Virus record (IMG/VR): IMGVR_UViG_3300031673_000285
Coordinates: 1-33,133 of that record
DNA length: 33,133 nucleotides
Strand: one strand, 5' to 3'
From: a virus
The position numbers were made by a program, and so were the translations under genes. Shown piece by piece: positions 7,782 to 14,400 of this stretch. Within the stretch, counting starts at the first letter, position 1. The number at the start of each line of letters is the position of its first letter. The notes beneath the pieces were generated by a model. The model saw only the letters and a program-made list of their open reading frames with translations, did no database searches and was not told where the DNA came from.

Positions 7782-8664
7782 TATATTCTTTCCATTCATT
7801 TAAAGCTGCTTCTGAAACTTTATCGACTATGATTTCTAAATCATTACCATACATTCCAGCACAAGAAAAACACCCAACTTCTAAAATTCCATAAGCATTA
7901 GAATTTATTTTAGCAACATCTATTGTATAACAGTTATCTGGATTATACATATTTGCACAAATTTCTGCTGCACTCAATGCATTTTTATCATTACATTCTT
8001 CATATACAGAATGAGAATTCAATAGTACATAGTCTCGAGTTATTGTTCCTGGATATATTTTTTCGGGTGCAGACCAATCTCTATAAAGACTTCCGCATAT
8101 AACTTCGCCATTAACTACCACAAATCTCCATTCTTTTTCAATATTATACACATCAGATACTACTACAAGCAAATCTGGCTCGACATCATAAAAACCTGCA
8201 AGTTTAATGCAATCTTCAAAATCATGTTTTTTAACTACCATTCCTGTGAATTGTTTGTTTCCTGAATTAGGACGTATAAAAATTTTATCATCATTAAAAT
8301 AACGATATAAATCATTTTTTCTACGTTTAACATCACCGTACGGCATCATCAAATAATTCGAATGAACAAGCGTATTTCCTAATACAGGATAATAACTTGT
8401 ACATTCAAATGCTTTTTCATTAAGATACACACCCGGAACCCAAGGAGTCTTTTTTAATTTACGGCCTAAACCTAAAGACCCATAAAAAATGACACAATCT
8501 TGTGGTTCATATAGAAAATTAATGCAATACTTAACTATATCTTCTGTACGAGAATCATCAATAAGATTAACTTTCATTCCTTGTTTTTTAATTTCTTTAA
8601 CAAGTTGTTCTTCGTTATCTTCGAATACATTAGTTTCTATTAACCATTTAGGTTTAGGTGTCAT
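7774..8664 (-). CDS. ATP-grasp enzyme, R2K (DUF4343)-like
   Basis: A 296-residue protein with the layout of the R2K clade of ATP-grasp ligases. An N-terminal domain is followed by FIRPNSGNKQFTG (about 129-141), then KEWRFVVVNGEVICGSLYR (about 177-195) with the Arg and Glu/Val pattern of the nucleotide-binding strand. A metal-binding region, TIDVAKINSNAYGILEVG, lies at about 242-259. ATP-grasp enzymes form amide bonds using ATP. R2K members are predicted peptide or protein modifiers and are known from phages, but the substrate is unknown. The stop of the segment at 8666-8863 lies one base before this start, and the downstream gene at 7781 overlaps its end. Confidence 0.75.
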   Translation of the reverse strand: MTPKPKWLIETNVFEDNEEQLVKEIKKQGMKVNLIDDSRTEDIVKYCINFLYEPQDCVIFYGSLGLGRKLKKTPWVPGVYLNEKAFECTSYYPVLGNTLVHSNYLMMPYGDVKRRKNDLYRYFNDDKIFIRPNSGNKQFTGMVVKKHDFEDCIKLAGFYDVEPDLLVVVSDVYNIEKEWRFVVVNGEVICGSLYRDWSAPEKIYPGTITRDYVLLNSHSVYEECNDKNALSAAEICANMYNPDNCYTIDVAKINSNAYGILEVGCFSCAGMYGNDLEIIVDKVSEAALNEWKEYNE

Positions 8665-8665
8665 G

Positions 8666-8863
8666 TCAATTTGTTTTAATTATCTGTTTAATTATAAATC
8701 TTTTATAATCTGGATTTGTAAATTCTAAAACATACCATAGTTTCTGATTGATATTCAAATATTTGTCTTTAAAAATAAATCTCCATTTTTTCTTTAATTT
8801 TCCTGGAACTCTTCTATAATTATAAAAGGGGCTGATTGTTTTTGATGTTGTGAAGTTCGTTTT
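8666..8863 (-). pseudogene. Open segment without a start codon; possible detached 3' part of the 8864-9040 gene
   Basis: Directly after the TAA at 8864, in the same frame, the minus strand stays open for 65 codons and stops at 8666, one base before the ATP-grasp start. The product reads TNFTTSKTISPFYNYRRVPG, then a Lys/Trp-rich stretch KLKKKWRFIFKDKY and PDYKRFIIKQIIKTN. It looks like real protein and tiles exactly between neighbours, but I see no ATG, GTG or TTG start upstream of the conserved-looking part. Either the preceding TAA interrupts a single 124-residue gene, or a non-standard start is used. Confidence 0.35.
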
Positions 8864-9040
8864 TTATAATTTTTTATTTTTAATCGCAATAACTAAACAA
8901 TAAGGAAATAATAAAAAATTAAGTAAAAATATTTTAATATAAGTTTGTGCTGACGATTTAAGAGAATAACAACTTTGTTTATACATAGAAAATATCCCCC
9001 ATATTAAACAAACAATTAAATATCCTAATAAAATTTTCAT
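8864..9040 (-). CDS. Small membrane protein (58 aa)
   Basis: A 58-residue product, MKILLGYLIVCLIWGIFSMY..., with two hydrophobic segments (about 3-19 and 35-53) separated by a polar stretch with two Ser/Lys pairs. Its ATG overlaps the TGA of the HNH-RNA ligase gene (ATGA, 9037-9040), the usual arrangement for coupled phage genes. This overlap is the main support. The frame continues past its stop into the open segment at 8666-8863. Confidence 0.55.
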   Translation of the reverse strand: MKILLGYLIVCLIWGIFSMYKQSCYSLKSSAQTYIKIFLLNFLLFPYCLVIAIKNKKL

Positions 9041-10164
9041 TTTAGTTCGTTTTTAATGATTTTTTGTTGGCTCCAATGACCATGATTCTGTTGGACGTGA
9101 TTTTTACGCACATATTTACCACAAACATTGCGAAATTCTGAATAGTGATATTCTCGAGATAAACGAACAACATATCCCTCAATTGTATTGGGGTTTGCTT
9201 TCATTTTTTTATTCAATTCTTCAATTACGTTTATATCCCATATTCCTTGATAAAATACAGGGACTAATGTAAGCTCAAGTAATTCAGCCCATTCTTCAGT
9301 TTCTTTCCAACTTAAGCACATATTTCTATCGTCCCAAATTGAGAACATATAGAAATAAGTACTTAGTGCATTTCCTTTTTCTTTTGTGTAATGAATAGCA
9401 TGTTTAGCAAACATATTTTCTCCGCAAACTCTCCAGCCCTCAGGAATGTTATATGCTTTTTGAGCCCATAGATTTTTTACCCAATTTCTTGATGGATGTG
9501 CGCCGCTATCAAGTGAACGACAGTGCATATAATCATTGTACCAAGTTGTGTTTTCTCCGTCGAGTTTCTCACATATCATAACCTTTTGGCCCTCAAATAC
9601 TTTAACATCTGTCATCATGCGGTCATCTCGATTCATTCCAGGGCTATAGGGAAGGTGGAAAGTTCTTGGATATTTAATCCTATTACCAAACGTGTTAAGT
9701 ACCGGAGAAAGCACTTTTTGAACAGATAAGTCGTTGAATAACTCACCCTTTACTCTCGTGCCATTCGGCATTATTTCATTTCCCCATTTGTCGTATTCAA
9801 CATCTGTGTAAAAATGAGGTGGAAGAATTATGTTTATAATACCTGCTGCTTTACGAATCTCATCACATGAAAGCTGAGTCGATTCAGCCAAAAGATGATG
9901 CATTTCACATAACGATGCTCCATTATCTATATAATATCCACCATCAGGAAAGAGTCGACGTTCGATAATGTGATGAACATCCTTTGCTGGCTCTTTACAA
10001 ATGACACAGAGATGACCGTCACGTTCAAAAACGGACCGCCGAAAGTCATCTCGTGTCATTAAATTTTTCATTTTATGTTTTTCAGTTAATTTTGTCAATG
10101 TACGCATTAAATTATTCCACCAAGATTCAAAACGAATTTTATGAAATTCATTTTTTATTTTCAC
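9037..10164 (-). CDS. HNH domain fused to an RNA ligase
   Basis: A 375-residue two-domain protein. The N-terminal part (about 38-95) is an HNH module: C53-x2-C56, H64-H65, N81, C86 and H89-H90 in LCVICKEP, DVHHIIE, DNGAS and LCEMHH. The C-terminal part (about 160-360) is an Rnl2-like RNA ligase: motif I EKLDGENTTWY with K200, motif III-like RVCGENMFAKHAI, motif IV TIEGYVVRL (from about 327) and motif V GKYVRKNH. Ligases of this class seal nicked RNA using ATP. The HNH part may cut, or may only bind metal and nucleic acid. The start overlaps the upstream gene by 17 nt; a later start (MKNLMTRDD, residue 32) would keep both domains intact. Confidence 0.85.
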   Translation of the reverse strand: MKIKNEFHKIRFESWWNNLMRTLTKLTEKHKMKNLMTRDDFRRSVFERDGHLCVICKEPAKDVHHIIERRLFPDGGYYIDNGASLCEMHHLLAESTQLSCDEIRKAAGIINIILPPHFYTDVEYDKWGNEIMPNGTRVKGELFNDLSVQKVLSPVLNTFGNRIKYPRTFHLPYSPGMNRDDRMMTDVKVFEGQKVMICEKLDGENTTWYNDYMHCRSLDSGAHPSRNWVKNLWAQKAYNIPEGWRVCGENMFAKHAIHYTKEKGNALSTYFYMFSIWDDRNMCLSWKETEEWAELLELTLVPVFYQGIWDINVIEELNKKMKANPNTIEGYVVRLSREYHYSEFRNVCGKYVRKNHVQQNHGHWSQQKIIKNELK

Positions 10165-10480
10165 TGTTCATCATTTTTACAAAAAACTGTACATCATGAT
10201 ATCCGTTATCATAAAAAGGTATTCTATAACGATCAGTTAAATGATTACGTATACTATCTGCATCATCAAAATCAATATTACTACAAAGTATACTGAAATC
10301 CATGCCTCGATCATAATCCCAACGCCAACCTCTAAGACATGGACCAAACATATCTTCATGTGTTTGTCCTATGTAATTTTTTCCTGATATTAAGATACTA
10401 TGAACAGCATCATATCCGTCTATATAGCCAATTATCACAGAATATCTTAAATCTGTCCAATATGTTTTATCTGCATTCAT
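10148..10480 (-). CDS. Hypothetical protein
   Basis: A 110-residue soluble protein, MNADKTYWTDLRYSVIIGYI..., rich in Asp, Tyr and Trp with the central segment GPCLRGWRWDYDRGMDF. No family is recognised. The C-terminal coding sequence overlaps the HNH-ligase start by 17 nt, so the two are probably co-translated. A terminator-like hairpin (10487-10515) lies immediately upstream, and I see no promoter between it and the ATG. Expression therefore depends on read-through. Confidence 0.6.
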   Translation of the reverse strand: MNADKTYWTDLRYSVIIGYIDGYDAVHSILISGKNYIGQTHEDMFGPCLRGWRWDYDRGMDFSILCSNIDFDDADSIRNHLTDRYRIPFYDNGYHDVQFFVKMMNSENKK

Positions 10481-10486
10481 AGTTTT

Positions 10487-10515
10487 AATAAAAAGGGCCC
10501 AAATCTTCGGACCCT
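10487..10515 (-). terminator. Terminator or attenuator hairpin between leftward genes
   Basis: On the minus strand AGGGTCC - GAAGATTT - GGGCCCT pairs at 6 of 7 positions and is followed by TTTTTATT. It lies after the stop of the YkuK-type gene (10520) and only 7 nt before the next ATG (10480). It could reduce, rather than stop, transcription of the downstream block. Confidence 0.6.
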
Positions 10516-10519
10516 AAAT

Positions 10520-11020
10520 TTATCTACAAAGCGCGTCGGCTGTATGAGTTGCTACATATGCATGAGGTTTTCCCTCTGCATGATAACCCATGCCAGAAAG
10601 ATATCCAAGACCTGCGGCGAACATTATGTTTGACTTGTCTTTAGCGTTATTGCTATAGTCAAGGTGAAGAGTGATACGCTTCTTAAAAGTTTCATCACTT
10701 CCGTCAACCATTTGTGCCACAGCAAGTACAAACTCAGCTTCTTTCCAAAGCTTTGAAGGCATTTCTTCAATCGGAGACCTGGTCTTACGCTTTTCCCAAA
10801 CGTCAGATACAATAACATGTCCACCGTGACCAACACCCATTCTGTCAATGTAATGCATAACAATAGCAACAGAGTACTTGATTCTGCGTCCATGCATCTG
10901 TGAGTCACAGCCAATGATAACATTTCCGTATGGATTTTCTTTAGTCCAATCTTTTACATATTTTTCAATGTTTTCAATGACCTCTCCAGTTAATTTCTTG
11001 AATATAAGTGTGTTTTCCAT
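10520..11020 (-). CDS. YkuK-type (DUF458) RNase H-like protein
   Basis: The 166-residue product starts MENTLIFKKLTGEV at an ATG at 11020, 8 nt below the upstream stop codon; the longer open frame would overlap that gene. The pattern IIGCDSQMHGRRIKYSVAIVM, an acidic strand followed by Q.HGR, is characteristic of the Bacillus YkuK/DUF458 family, which has an RNase H-like fold. Further acidic residues sit in LHLDYSNN. The family's enzymatic role is not settled; a nuclease or nucleic-acid-binding function is likely. It is followed by the 10487-10515 hairpin. Confidence 0.75.
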   Translation of the reverse strand: MENTLIFKKLTGEVIENIEKYVKDWTKENPYGNVIIGCDSQMHGRRIKYSVAIVMHYIDRMGVGHGGHVIVSDVWEKRKTRSPIEEMPSKLWKEAEFVLAVAQMVDGSDETFKKRITLHLDYSNNAKDKSNIMFAAGLGYLSGMGYHAEGKPHAYVATHTADALCR

Positions 11021-11027
11021 TATCTTT

Positions 11028-11249
11028 TTATTTAAATTCCATATTAAAGTTTTTATTTTTACGCATTTTGATGTGCACAATCTTTTTCTTATCAGGAATT
11101 GTACGTGTTTTAAATCTTCCGTCATAAAAGCCCTGTGATACGGCTGAAGCTCTATTTTGAGCCTGTATTAATTTATATAATTTAGATACCATCTTTTTAT
11201 AATTTTTTTTCTTTATTCCACGATACCTTTTCTTTTTGGTTATATTCAT
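11028..11249 (-). CDS. Small, strongly basic protein
   Basis: The 73-residue product starts MNITKKKRYRGIKKKNYKK at 11249, one base after the upstream stop (TGA at 11251), so I prefer this ATG to the earlier in-frame ones. About a third of residues are Lys or Arg. It contains SKLYKLIQAQNRAS and ends with KMRKNKNFNMEFK. The composition suggests nucleic-acid binding or a virion-packaged protein; no domain is recognised. Confidence 0.55.
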   Translation of the reverse strand: MNITKKKRYRGIKKKNYKKMVSKLYKLIQAQNRASAVSQGFYDGRFKTRTIPDKKKIVHIKMRKNKNFNMEFK

Positions 11250-11250
11250 T

Positions 11251-11454
11251 TCATTCTTTTGGTTCGTGTAAAACACAGCCAAAATCTTCAGTCGTTTCAA
11301 TATAATCGACGTATCCTCCGTCCCAACCAGTATGTAATTCAATAACAACTTTATCGGAGCCATTTAATTCACTACACTGACCATCGTTTATCGCTCCATC
11401 ATATTTCCAATCAGAAGTTTGATTCCAATATTTACATGTTTTACATCTATTCAT
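11251..11454 (-). CDS. Small four-cysteine (zinc-binding-like) protein
   Basis: A 67-residue protein with Cys at 4, 7, 27 and 60: CKTCKYW, GQCSEL, FGCVLHEPKE. The spacing C-x2-C ... C ... C matches a class of small phage proteins thought to hold one zinc ion. The protein at 18601-18903 has the same plan. It is the first gene of the leftward block, 28 nt below the promoter at 11482-11505, and is likely expressed early. Function unknown. Confidence 0.65.
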   Translation of the reverse strand: MNRCKTCKYWNQTSDWKYDGAINDGQCSELNGSDKVVIELHTGWDGGYVDYIETTEDFGCVLHEPKE

Positions 11455-11481
11455 TATAATATATAATTAGAATTTATGTAT

Positions 11482-11505
11482 CAAATATAACAATAATTTC
11501 TGAAA
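11482..11505 (-). promoter_or_regulatory. Promoter of the leftward gene block
   Basis: On the minus strand TTTCAG lies 16 nt upstream of TATATTTG, identical in spacing to the rnlA promoter. Together with the promoter at 11685 it makes 11455-11726 a divergent control region. Confidence 0.75.
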
Positions 11506-11538
11506 TAAAAAAATATTTCTATATTTATTTTTAAAAAA

Positions 11539-11557
11539 TTTAACAAAACTTTAACTT
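11539..11557 (+). promoter_or_regulatory. Pair of 11-bp-spaced TTTAAC direct repeats (candidate operator)
   Basis: TTTAACAA (11539) and TTTAACTT (11550) are direct repeats 11 bp apart, one helical turn. The same arrangement occurs twice upstream of the OmpR-type regulator gene and once at 30803. OmpR/PhoB proteins bind such tandem repeats. The pair lies about 34 bp upstream of the leftward promoter's -33 element and also upstream of the rightward promoter. The rest of 11558-11684 holds no gene I can see, only a short GCGCGC patch at about 11633. Confidence 0.45.
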
Positions 11558-11684
11558 AAAGTATGAAACTTATTAATTAAATGTCATATAATTAGAACTC
11601 AAAGTCTCTAGAAAAGTTATATCTCTAGTCGTGCGCGCGTATAATATATAAGGTACATATAATTTTTTATTAAAATAATTTCTT

Positions 11685-11710
11685 TTTGATAAATTTATTT
11701 ATTATATTTG
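11685..11710 (+). promoter_or_regulatory. Promoter of the rightward block / metalloprotease gene
   Basis: TTTG at 11685 lies 18 nt upstream of TATATTTG at 11703-11710, and the ATG follows at 11727. Spacing agrees with the promoters at 2305 and 31378. Confidence 0.65.
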
Positions 11711-11726
11711 ATTTTAAATTTCTAAA

Positions 11727-12491
11727 ATGACTCGTGTTTTAAACATATTAATAATTTTCTTTGGTTTATCATTTTCTTTATTTTCACAGAAAAGTGCTAT
11801 TTATAATAATAAAGGATTTCCATCTTCTTTGGGAATAACAGAATATGTTAATAATAACAGTCAATCTATTATTGAAGAATATGAACAATTAATTGATACA
11901 TTATATGACATATATATTTATGTAGAAGATTTAAGCAGTGAAAAAGAGGATATATTGGGGCAATTTTATACACCTGATAATATTATAATAACCAGTGAAG
12001 AAAAATTTACTGGGTTCGAACTTAAAGATTTAATTAAATCTAAAAAAGTAACATCATATTACACCGGGCAAACAGTTAAAGGCACTATATTTCATGAGTT
12101 AACTCATGCGTATTTCAATCAAAGTTTAATTCTAATGCAAATTGAAAAAAAATATGTATCTCCAGAGTATAATATATTTAAACTATATTCTAATTATAAT
12201 AGACAATTTAGTGTAAAATTCATAGAAGAAGGAATATGTGAATATACTGTTAATTATTTAAATGAAAGAGCTGCAATTGAGTCAATTCGAGTTCCAACAA
12301 GCATAGATTATTTATTAGATAAAGAACATATTGTTAATAACATATATCGATATTCTGTTATTTTTTTAAAAGATTTTTTAGATGAATATGGTATTAAACG
12401 AGGAATAGAAATATTACTCGGAAACAAACCTCCCAGTCTTGAAGAAATACTTAAACCAAAGTTATTTTTTGGACGTTTGAATATAAATTAA
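11727..12491 (+). CDS. Secreted zinc metalloprotease-like protein
   Basis: A 254-residue protein with a signal peptide (residues 1-20, hydrophobic core ending in SLFSQ) and a zinc protease motif, IFHELTHAYF (H123, E124, H127). The likely third ligand is a Glu in KFIEEGICEY (167 or 168), the gluzincin arrangement. Gluzincins cleave proteins in the periplasm or outside the cell. A phage could use one against surface proteins or defence factors, or during lysis; the target is unknown. It is the first rightward gene behind its own promoter, so probably made early. A tRNA-like RNA with its own promoter follows. Confidence 0.75.
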   Translation: MTRVLNILIIFFGLSFSLFSQKSAIYNNKGFPSSLGITEYVNNNSQSIIEEYEQLIDTLYDIYIYVEDLSSEKEDILGQFYTPDNIIITSEEKFTGFELKDLIKSKKVTSYYTGQTVKGTIFHELTHAYFNQSLILMQIEKKYVSPEYNIFKLYSNYNRQFSVKFIEEGICEYTVNYLNERAAIESIRVPTSIDYLLDKEHIVNNIYRYSVIFLKDFLDEYGIKRGIEILLGNKPPSLEEILKPKLFFGRLNIN

Positions 12492-12527
12492 ATTTTTGTT
12501 AAAAATAAATGACAAAATATTTTTTAT

Positions 12528-12551
12528 TGTCAGAAATTATTGTTATATTTA
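12528..12551 (+). promoter_or_regulatory. Promoter in front of the tRNA-like RNA
   Basis: TGTCAGA lies 16 nt upstream of TATATTTA. The predicted start is about 35 nt before the tRNA-like sequence at 12591. This is one of the best matches to the window's promoter consensus. Confidence 0.75.
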
Positions 12552-12590
12552 CTCTATAATTAAAAGATAGTTCTTTAACTTAAGATACAT

Positions 12591-12661
12591 TGCTTTGCCC
12601 CTTTGGATTATAGCCCAGATGAGGGACCCGGAACACGGAAGTTCGAATCTTTCCTAAGCAG
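12591..12661 (+). ncRNA. tRNA-like RNA lacking a recognisable anticodon arm
   Basis: The 5' TGCTTTG pairs with 3' CTAAGCA at 6 of 7 positions. A complete T arm precedes it: GGAAG, loop TTCGAAT, CTTTC. A discriminator-position G and CA follow, as in the true tRNAs of this window. The 39 nt between (12598-12636) give no standard D arm, and no 5-bp stem with a 7-nt loop starting Y-T. A CCC-AGATGA-GGG hairpin is the only clear fold there. It is either a decayed tRNA or a tRNA mimic. It has its own promoter and lies 20 kb from the tRNA cluster. Confidence 0.5.
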
Positions 12662-12675
12662 CAAAATATCATAAT

Positions 12676-12972
12676 ATGATACAAACATCAATCCATCAAA
12701 AAGATATGCCTGAAGCAGTTATTAGGGATTCTCGTGGAACCTTAATATCAAAAGGTCTTCGAGTTGCATATAATTATCAAGGTTCAGTTGCTATTGGAAA
12801 AATTATAAGCTGCATATCAACATGGAAATCAGTAAGAGGGGGTGTAGAAGATAAAATGTGGTGGTCTTCTCGTTTCACATTGAAAATCTTAAACGAAAAC
12901 GGTTTTATTTCTACAGTTAAAAATCCTAATAGCTTTGTAATAATCTATACACCATTAAATTATGGCGCTTAA
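12676..12972 (+). CDS. Hypothetical protein downstream of the tRNA-like RNA
   Basis: A 98-residue protein, MIQTSIHQKDMPEAVIRDSR..., with alternating hydrophobic residues suggesting a small beta-barrel: GLRVAYNYQGSVAIGKIISC resembles SH3/KOW-like folds. The ATG is 14 nt after the tRNA-like sequence, so both probably share a transcript that must be processed. No catalytic motif is seen. Confidence 0.6.
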   Translation: MIQTSIHQKDMPEAVIRDSRGTLISKGLRVAYNYQGSVAIGKIISCISTWKSVRGGVEDKMWWSSRFTLKILNENGFISTVKNPNSFVIIYTPLNYGA

Positions 12973-13075
12973 GACATCTGCATTACTTATAGCCGGAGAA
13001 GTTGGAAAAATAAAATAGGAAGAATTAATTAAGGAAGTATAATAAAACTTAAAAAAGAGCTTATATCTAAATAAT

Positions 13076-13462
13076 ATGGAAAAAACACTTATCATAGTAA
13101 GAGGTTTACCTGGGTCAGGTAAAAGTACTGTTGCAGAATTGTTAGGAGATTATATTTGTACTGCAGATGATTATCATATGAAGAATGGAAAGTATGAATG
13201 GAAACGTGAAAAAGTAGCTTTTGCTCATCTTAAATGCCAACAAAAAGTTAATGATGGAATGAAAAAAGGAATTGAACGTATTATAGTAGCAAATACTTCA
13301 ACAACTGAAAAAGAAATGGCTCCATATTATATCTTAGCGGGCATGTTTAAATATAAGGTATTTTCAATTATCGTTGAAAATCGTCATAATGGCGTTAATA
13401 CTCATAACGTGCCTGAAACTACATTAGACGCTATGAAAAATCGTTTTGATATTAAACTTTAG
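13076..13462 (+). CDS. P-loop kinase, polynucleotide-kinase / N4BP2-like
   Basis: A 128-residue protein with Walker A at the N-terminus (RGLPGSGKST, residues 9-18), ADDYH in the acceptor-binding position (about 29-33), AFAHLKCQ, the strand IIVANTSTTEKEMAPY, and a C-terminal VPETTLDAMKNRFD. This order matches the kinase domain of N4BP2-like proteins and of T4 polynucleotide kinase, without the phosphatase domain. T4 Pnkp prepares broken RNA ends for RnlA. A 5'-OH kinase role is likely here, with the HAD protein at 23339 as a possible 3'-phosphatase. The separation into single-domain proteins is unlike T4. Confidence 0.75.
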   Translation: MEKTLIIVRGLPGSGKSTVAELLGDYICTADDYHMKNGKYEWKREKVAFAHLKCQQKVNDGMKKGIERIIVANTSTTEKEMAPYYILAGMFKYKVFSIIVENRHNGVNTHNVPETTLDAMKNRFDIKL

Positions 13463-13487
13463 AATATATACTTTAAAAAATTAATTT

Positions 13488-13688
13488 ATGAAAGAAACTT
13501 CAACTCAATCTACTATTACAGCGTCAGATATTGTAGACGGCGCAGTATATTTTAATTCAAAAAATGAACTTGTACAGGTTAAAAAAATTGATAATGAAAA
13601 AAAGGTAGTTCATTTTTTTAATATTAGTGAACAGTATACAGTATATTTAAGATTTGAACGTATTAATTTGATTAAACGAGTTCGATAA
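13488..13688 (+). CDS. Small hypothetical protein, beta-rich
   Basis: A 66-residue protein: a polar N-terminus (MKETSTQSTITASD), then IVDGAVYFNSKNELVQVKKI and VYLRFERINLIKRVR. The pattern fits a small SH3-like barrel. It lies 25 nt after the kinase gene in the same direction. No specific function can be assigned. Confidence 0.55.
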   Translation: MKETSTQSTITASDIVDGAVYFNSKNELVQVKKIDNEKKVVHFFNISEQYTVYLRFERINLIKRVR

Positions 13689-13713
13689 TACATATTTATT
13701 AATTTATTAAATA

Positions 13714-14049
13714 ATGAAAACTATGAACTATAAAGACATTTTTCGTCAGGCTAATAACTCAGCCGAAGTTCTTACATTTTCAGAAATAGGAAACGATGTA
13801 ATGATTTATCCATGTGGATTTGCATGGGTATATTTAAGAAATGGTATAAAAGGAAAAAGAAATCCTCTTGGAAAAGAACTAGAGTCTCTAGGACTTTTAT
13901 CATACGATAATTATAAAAAACAATACTATTATTGGATCGGAGGATATAACCAGTCAATGTTCCATAAAGAAGCACATGCTAAACATATGGCTAATATTCT
14001 TACTGAAAAACTTGGTGTTAAATTTGATTATGGTTCAAGAATGGACTAA
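13714..14049 (+). CDS. Conserved hypothetical phage protein
   Basis: A 111-residue soluble protein with the segment YPCGFAWVYLRNGIKG, then YYYWIGGYNQSMFHKEAHAK and a C-terminal helix ending in LGVKFDYGS. The order CGFAWV, a Gly-Gly-Tyr turn and KEAHA resembles a widespread small phage family of unknown role. An alternative ATG lies three codons downstream (MNYKDIF). Confidence 0.6.
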   Translation: MKTMNYKDIFRQANNSAEVLTFSEIGNDVMIYPCGFAWVYLRNGIKGKRNPLGKELESLGLLSYDNYKKQYYYWIGGYNQSMFHKEAHAKHMANILTEKLGVKFDYGSRMD

Positions 14050-14112
14050 AATAAAATATTTTTATTATTTAAAAATTTTTATGATACTTATACTACTTAA
14101 TTTATCTAAAAT

Positions 14113-14340
14113 ATGAAAAATTTTTTAAAAAAATACATAGGAATCATATTATCAGGGATAATGATTATTTTATTTATTCTTGTATATATTTTATCATCTA
14201 CGCAACCGATATTAACATATATATTTGTTGATATTATCGCATGGTATATATCGATCTATTTAACTTTAATACTTCTATTTTTTATGTTAAAAATATTTTT
14301 ATGGGGATTTAAAAAAGTAAAAAAATGGAAAAAAATTTAA
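14113..14340 (+). CDS. Small membrane protein
   Basis: A 75-residue protein with two strongly hydrophobic segments (about 8-30 and 36-62) and a basic tail, FKKVKKWKKI. No family is recognised. The start of a 24-residue hydrophobic peptide overlaps its end. Confidence 0.55.
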   Translation: MKNFLKKYIGIILSGIMIILFILVYILSSTQPILTYIFVDIIAWYISIYLTLILLFFMLKIFLWGFKKVKKWKKI

Positions 14341-14399
14341 TACTTTTATTTTTAATAACTATCTCATATATTCTTATACATATTTTTATCCCTCTTTAA
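14325..14399 (+). CDS. Possible 24-residue membrane peptide
   Basis: An ATG at 14325 inside the end of the previous gene opens a frame reading MEKNLILLFLITISYILIHI and ending FIPL, with the stop one base before the glycosyltransferase ATG (14401). It would be a single transmembrane helix. The exact tiling between two genes supports it; its size and simple composition argue for caution. Confidence 0.35.
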   Translation: MEKNLILLFLITISYILIHIFIPL

Positions 14400-14400
14400 T

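Noticed and set aside
8857-8870. A AAA AAC slippery heptamer near the TAA at 8864
   Set aside because: The heptamer lies after the stop codon on the minus strand, so it cannot bypass it by -1 frameshifting.
11631-11645. GCGCGC patch followed by TATAAT in the divergent region
   Set aside because: It stands out by composition and could suggest a sigma-70 type -10 element, but no -35 box fits and a Bacteroidetes-type promoter lies closer to the gene.
12962-13018. 18-codon frame (MALKTSALLIAGEVGKIK) after the 12676 gene
   Set aside because: Too short, no promoter or coupling beyond a chance overlap with the previous stop.
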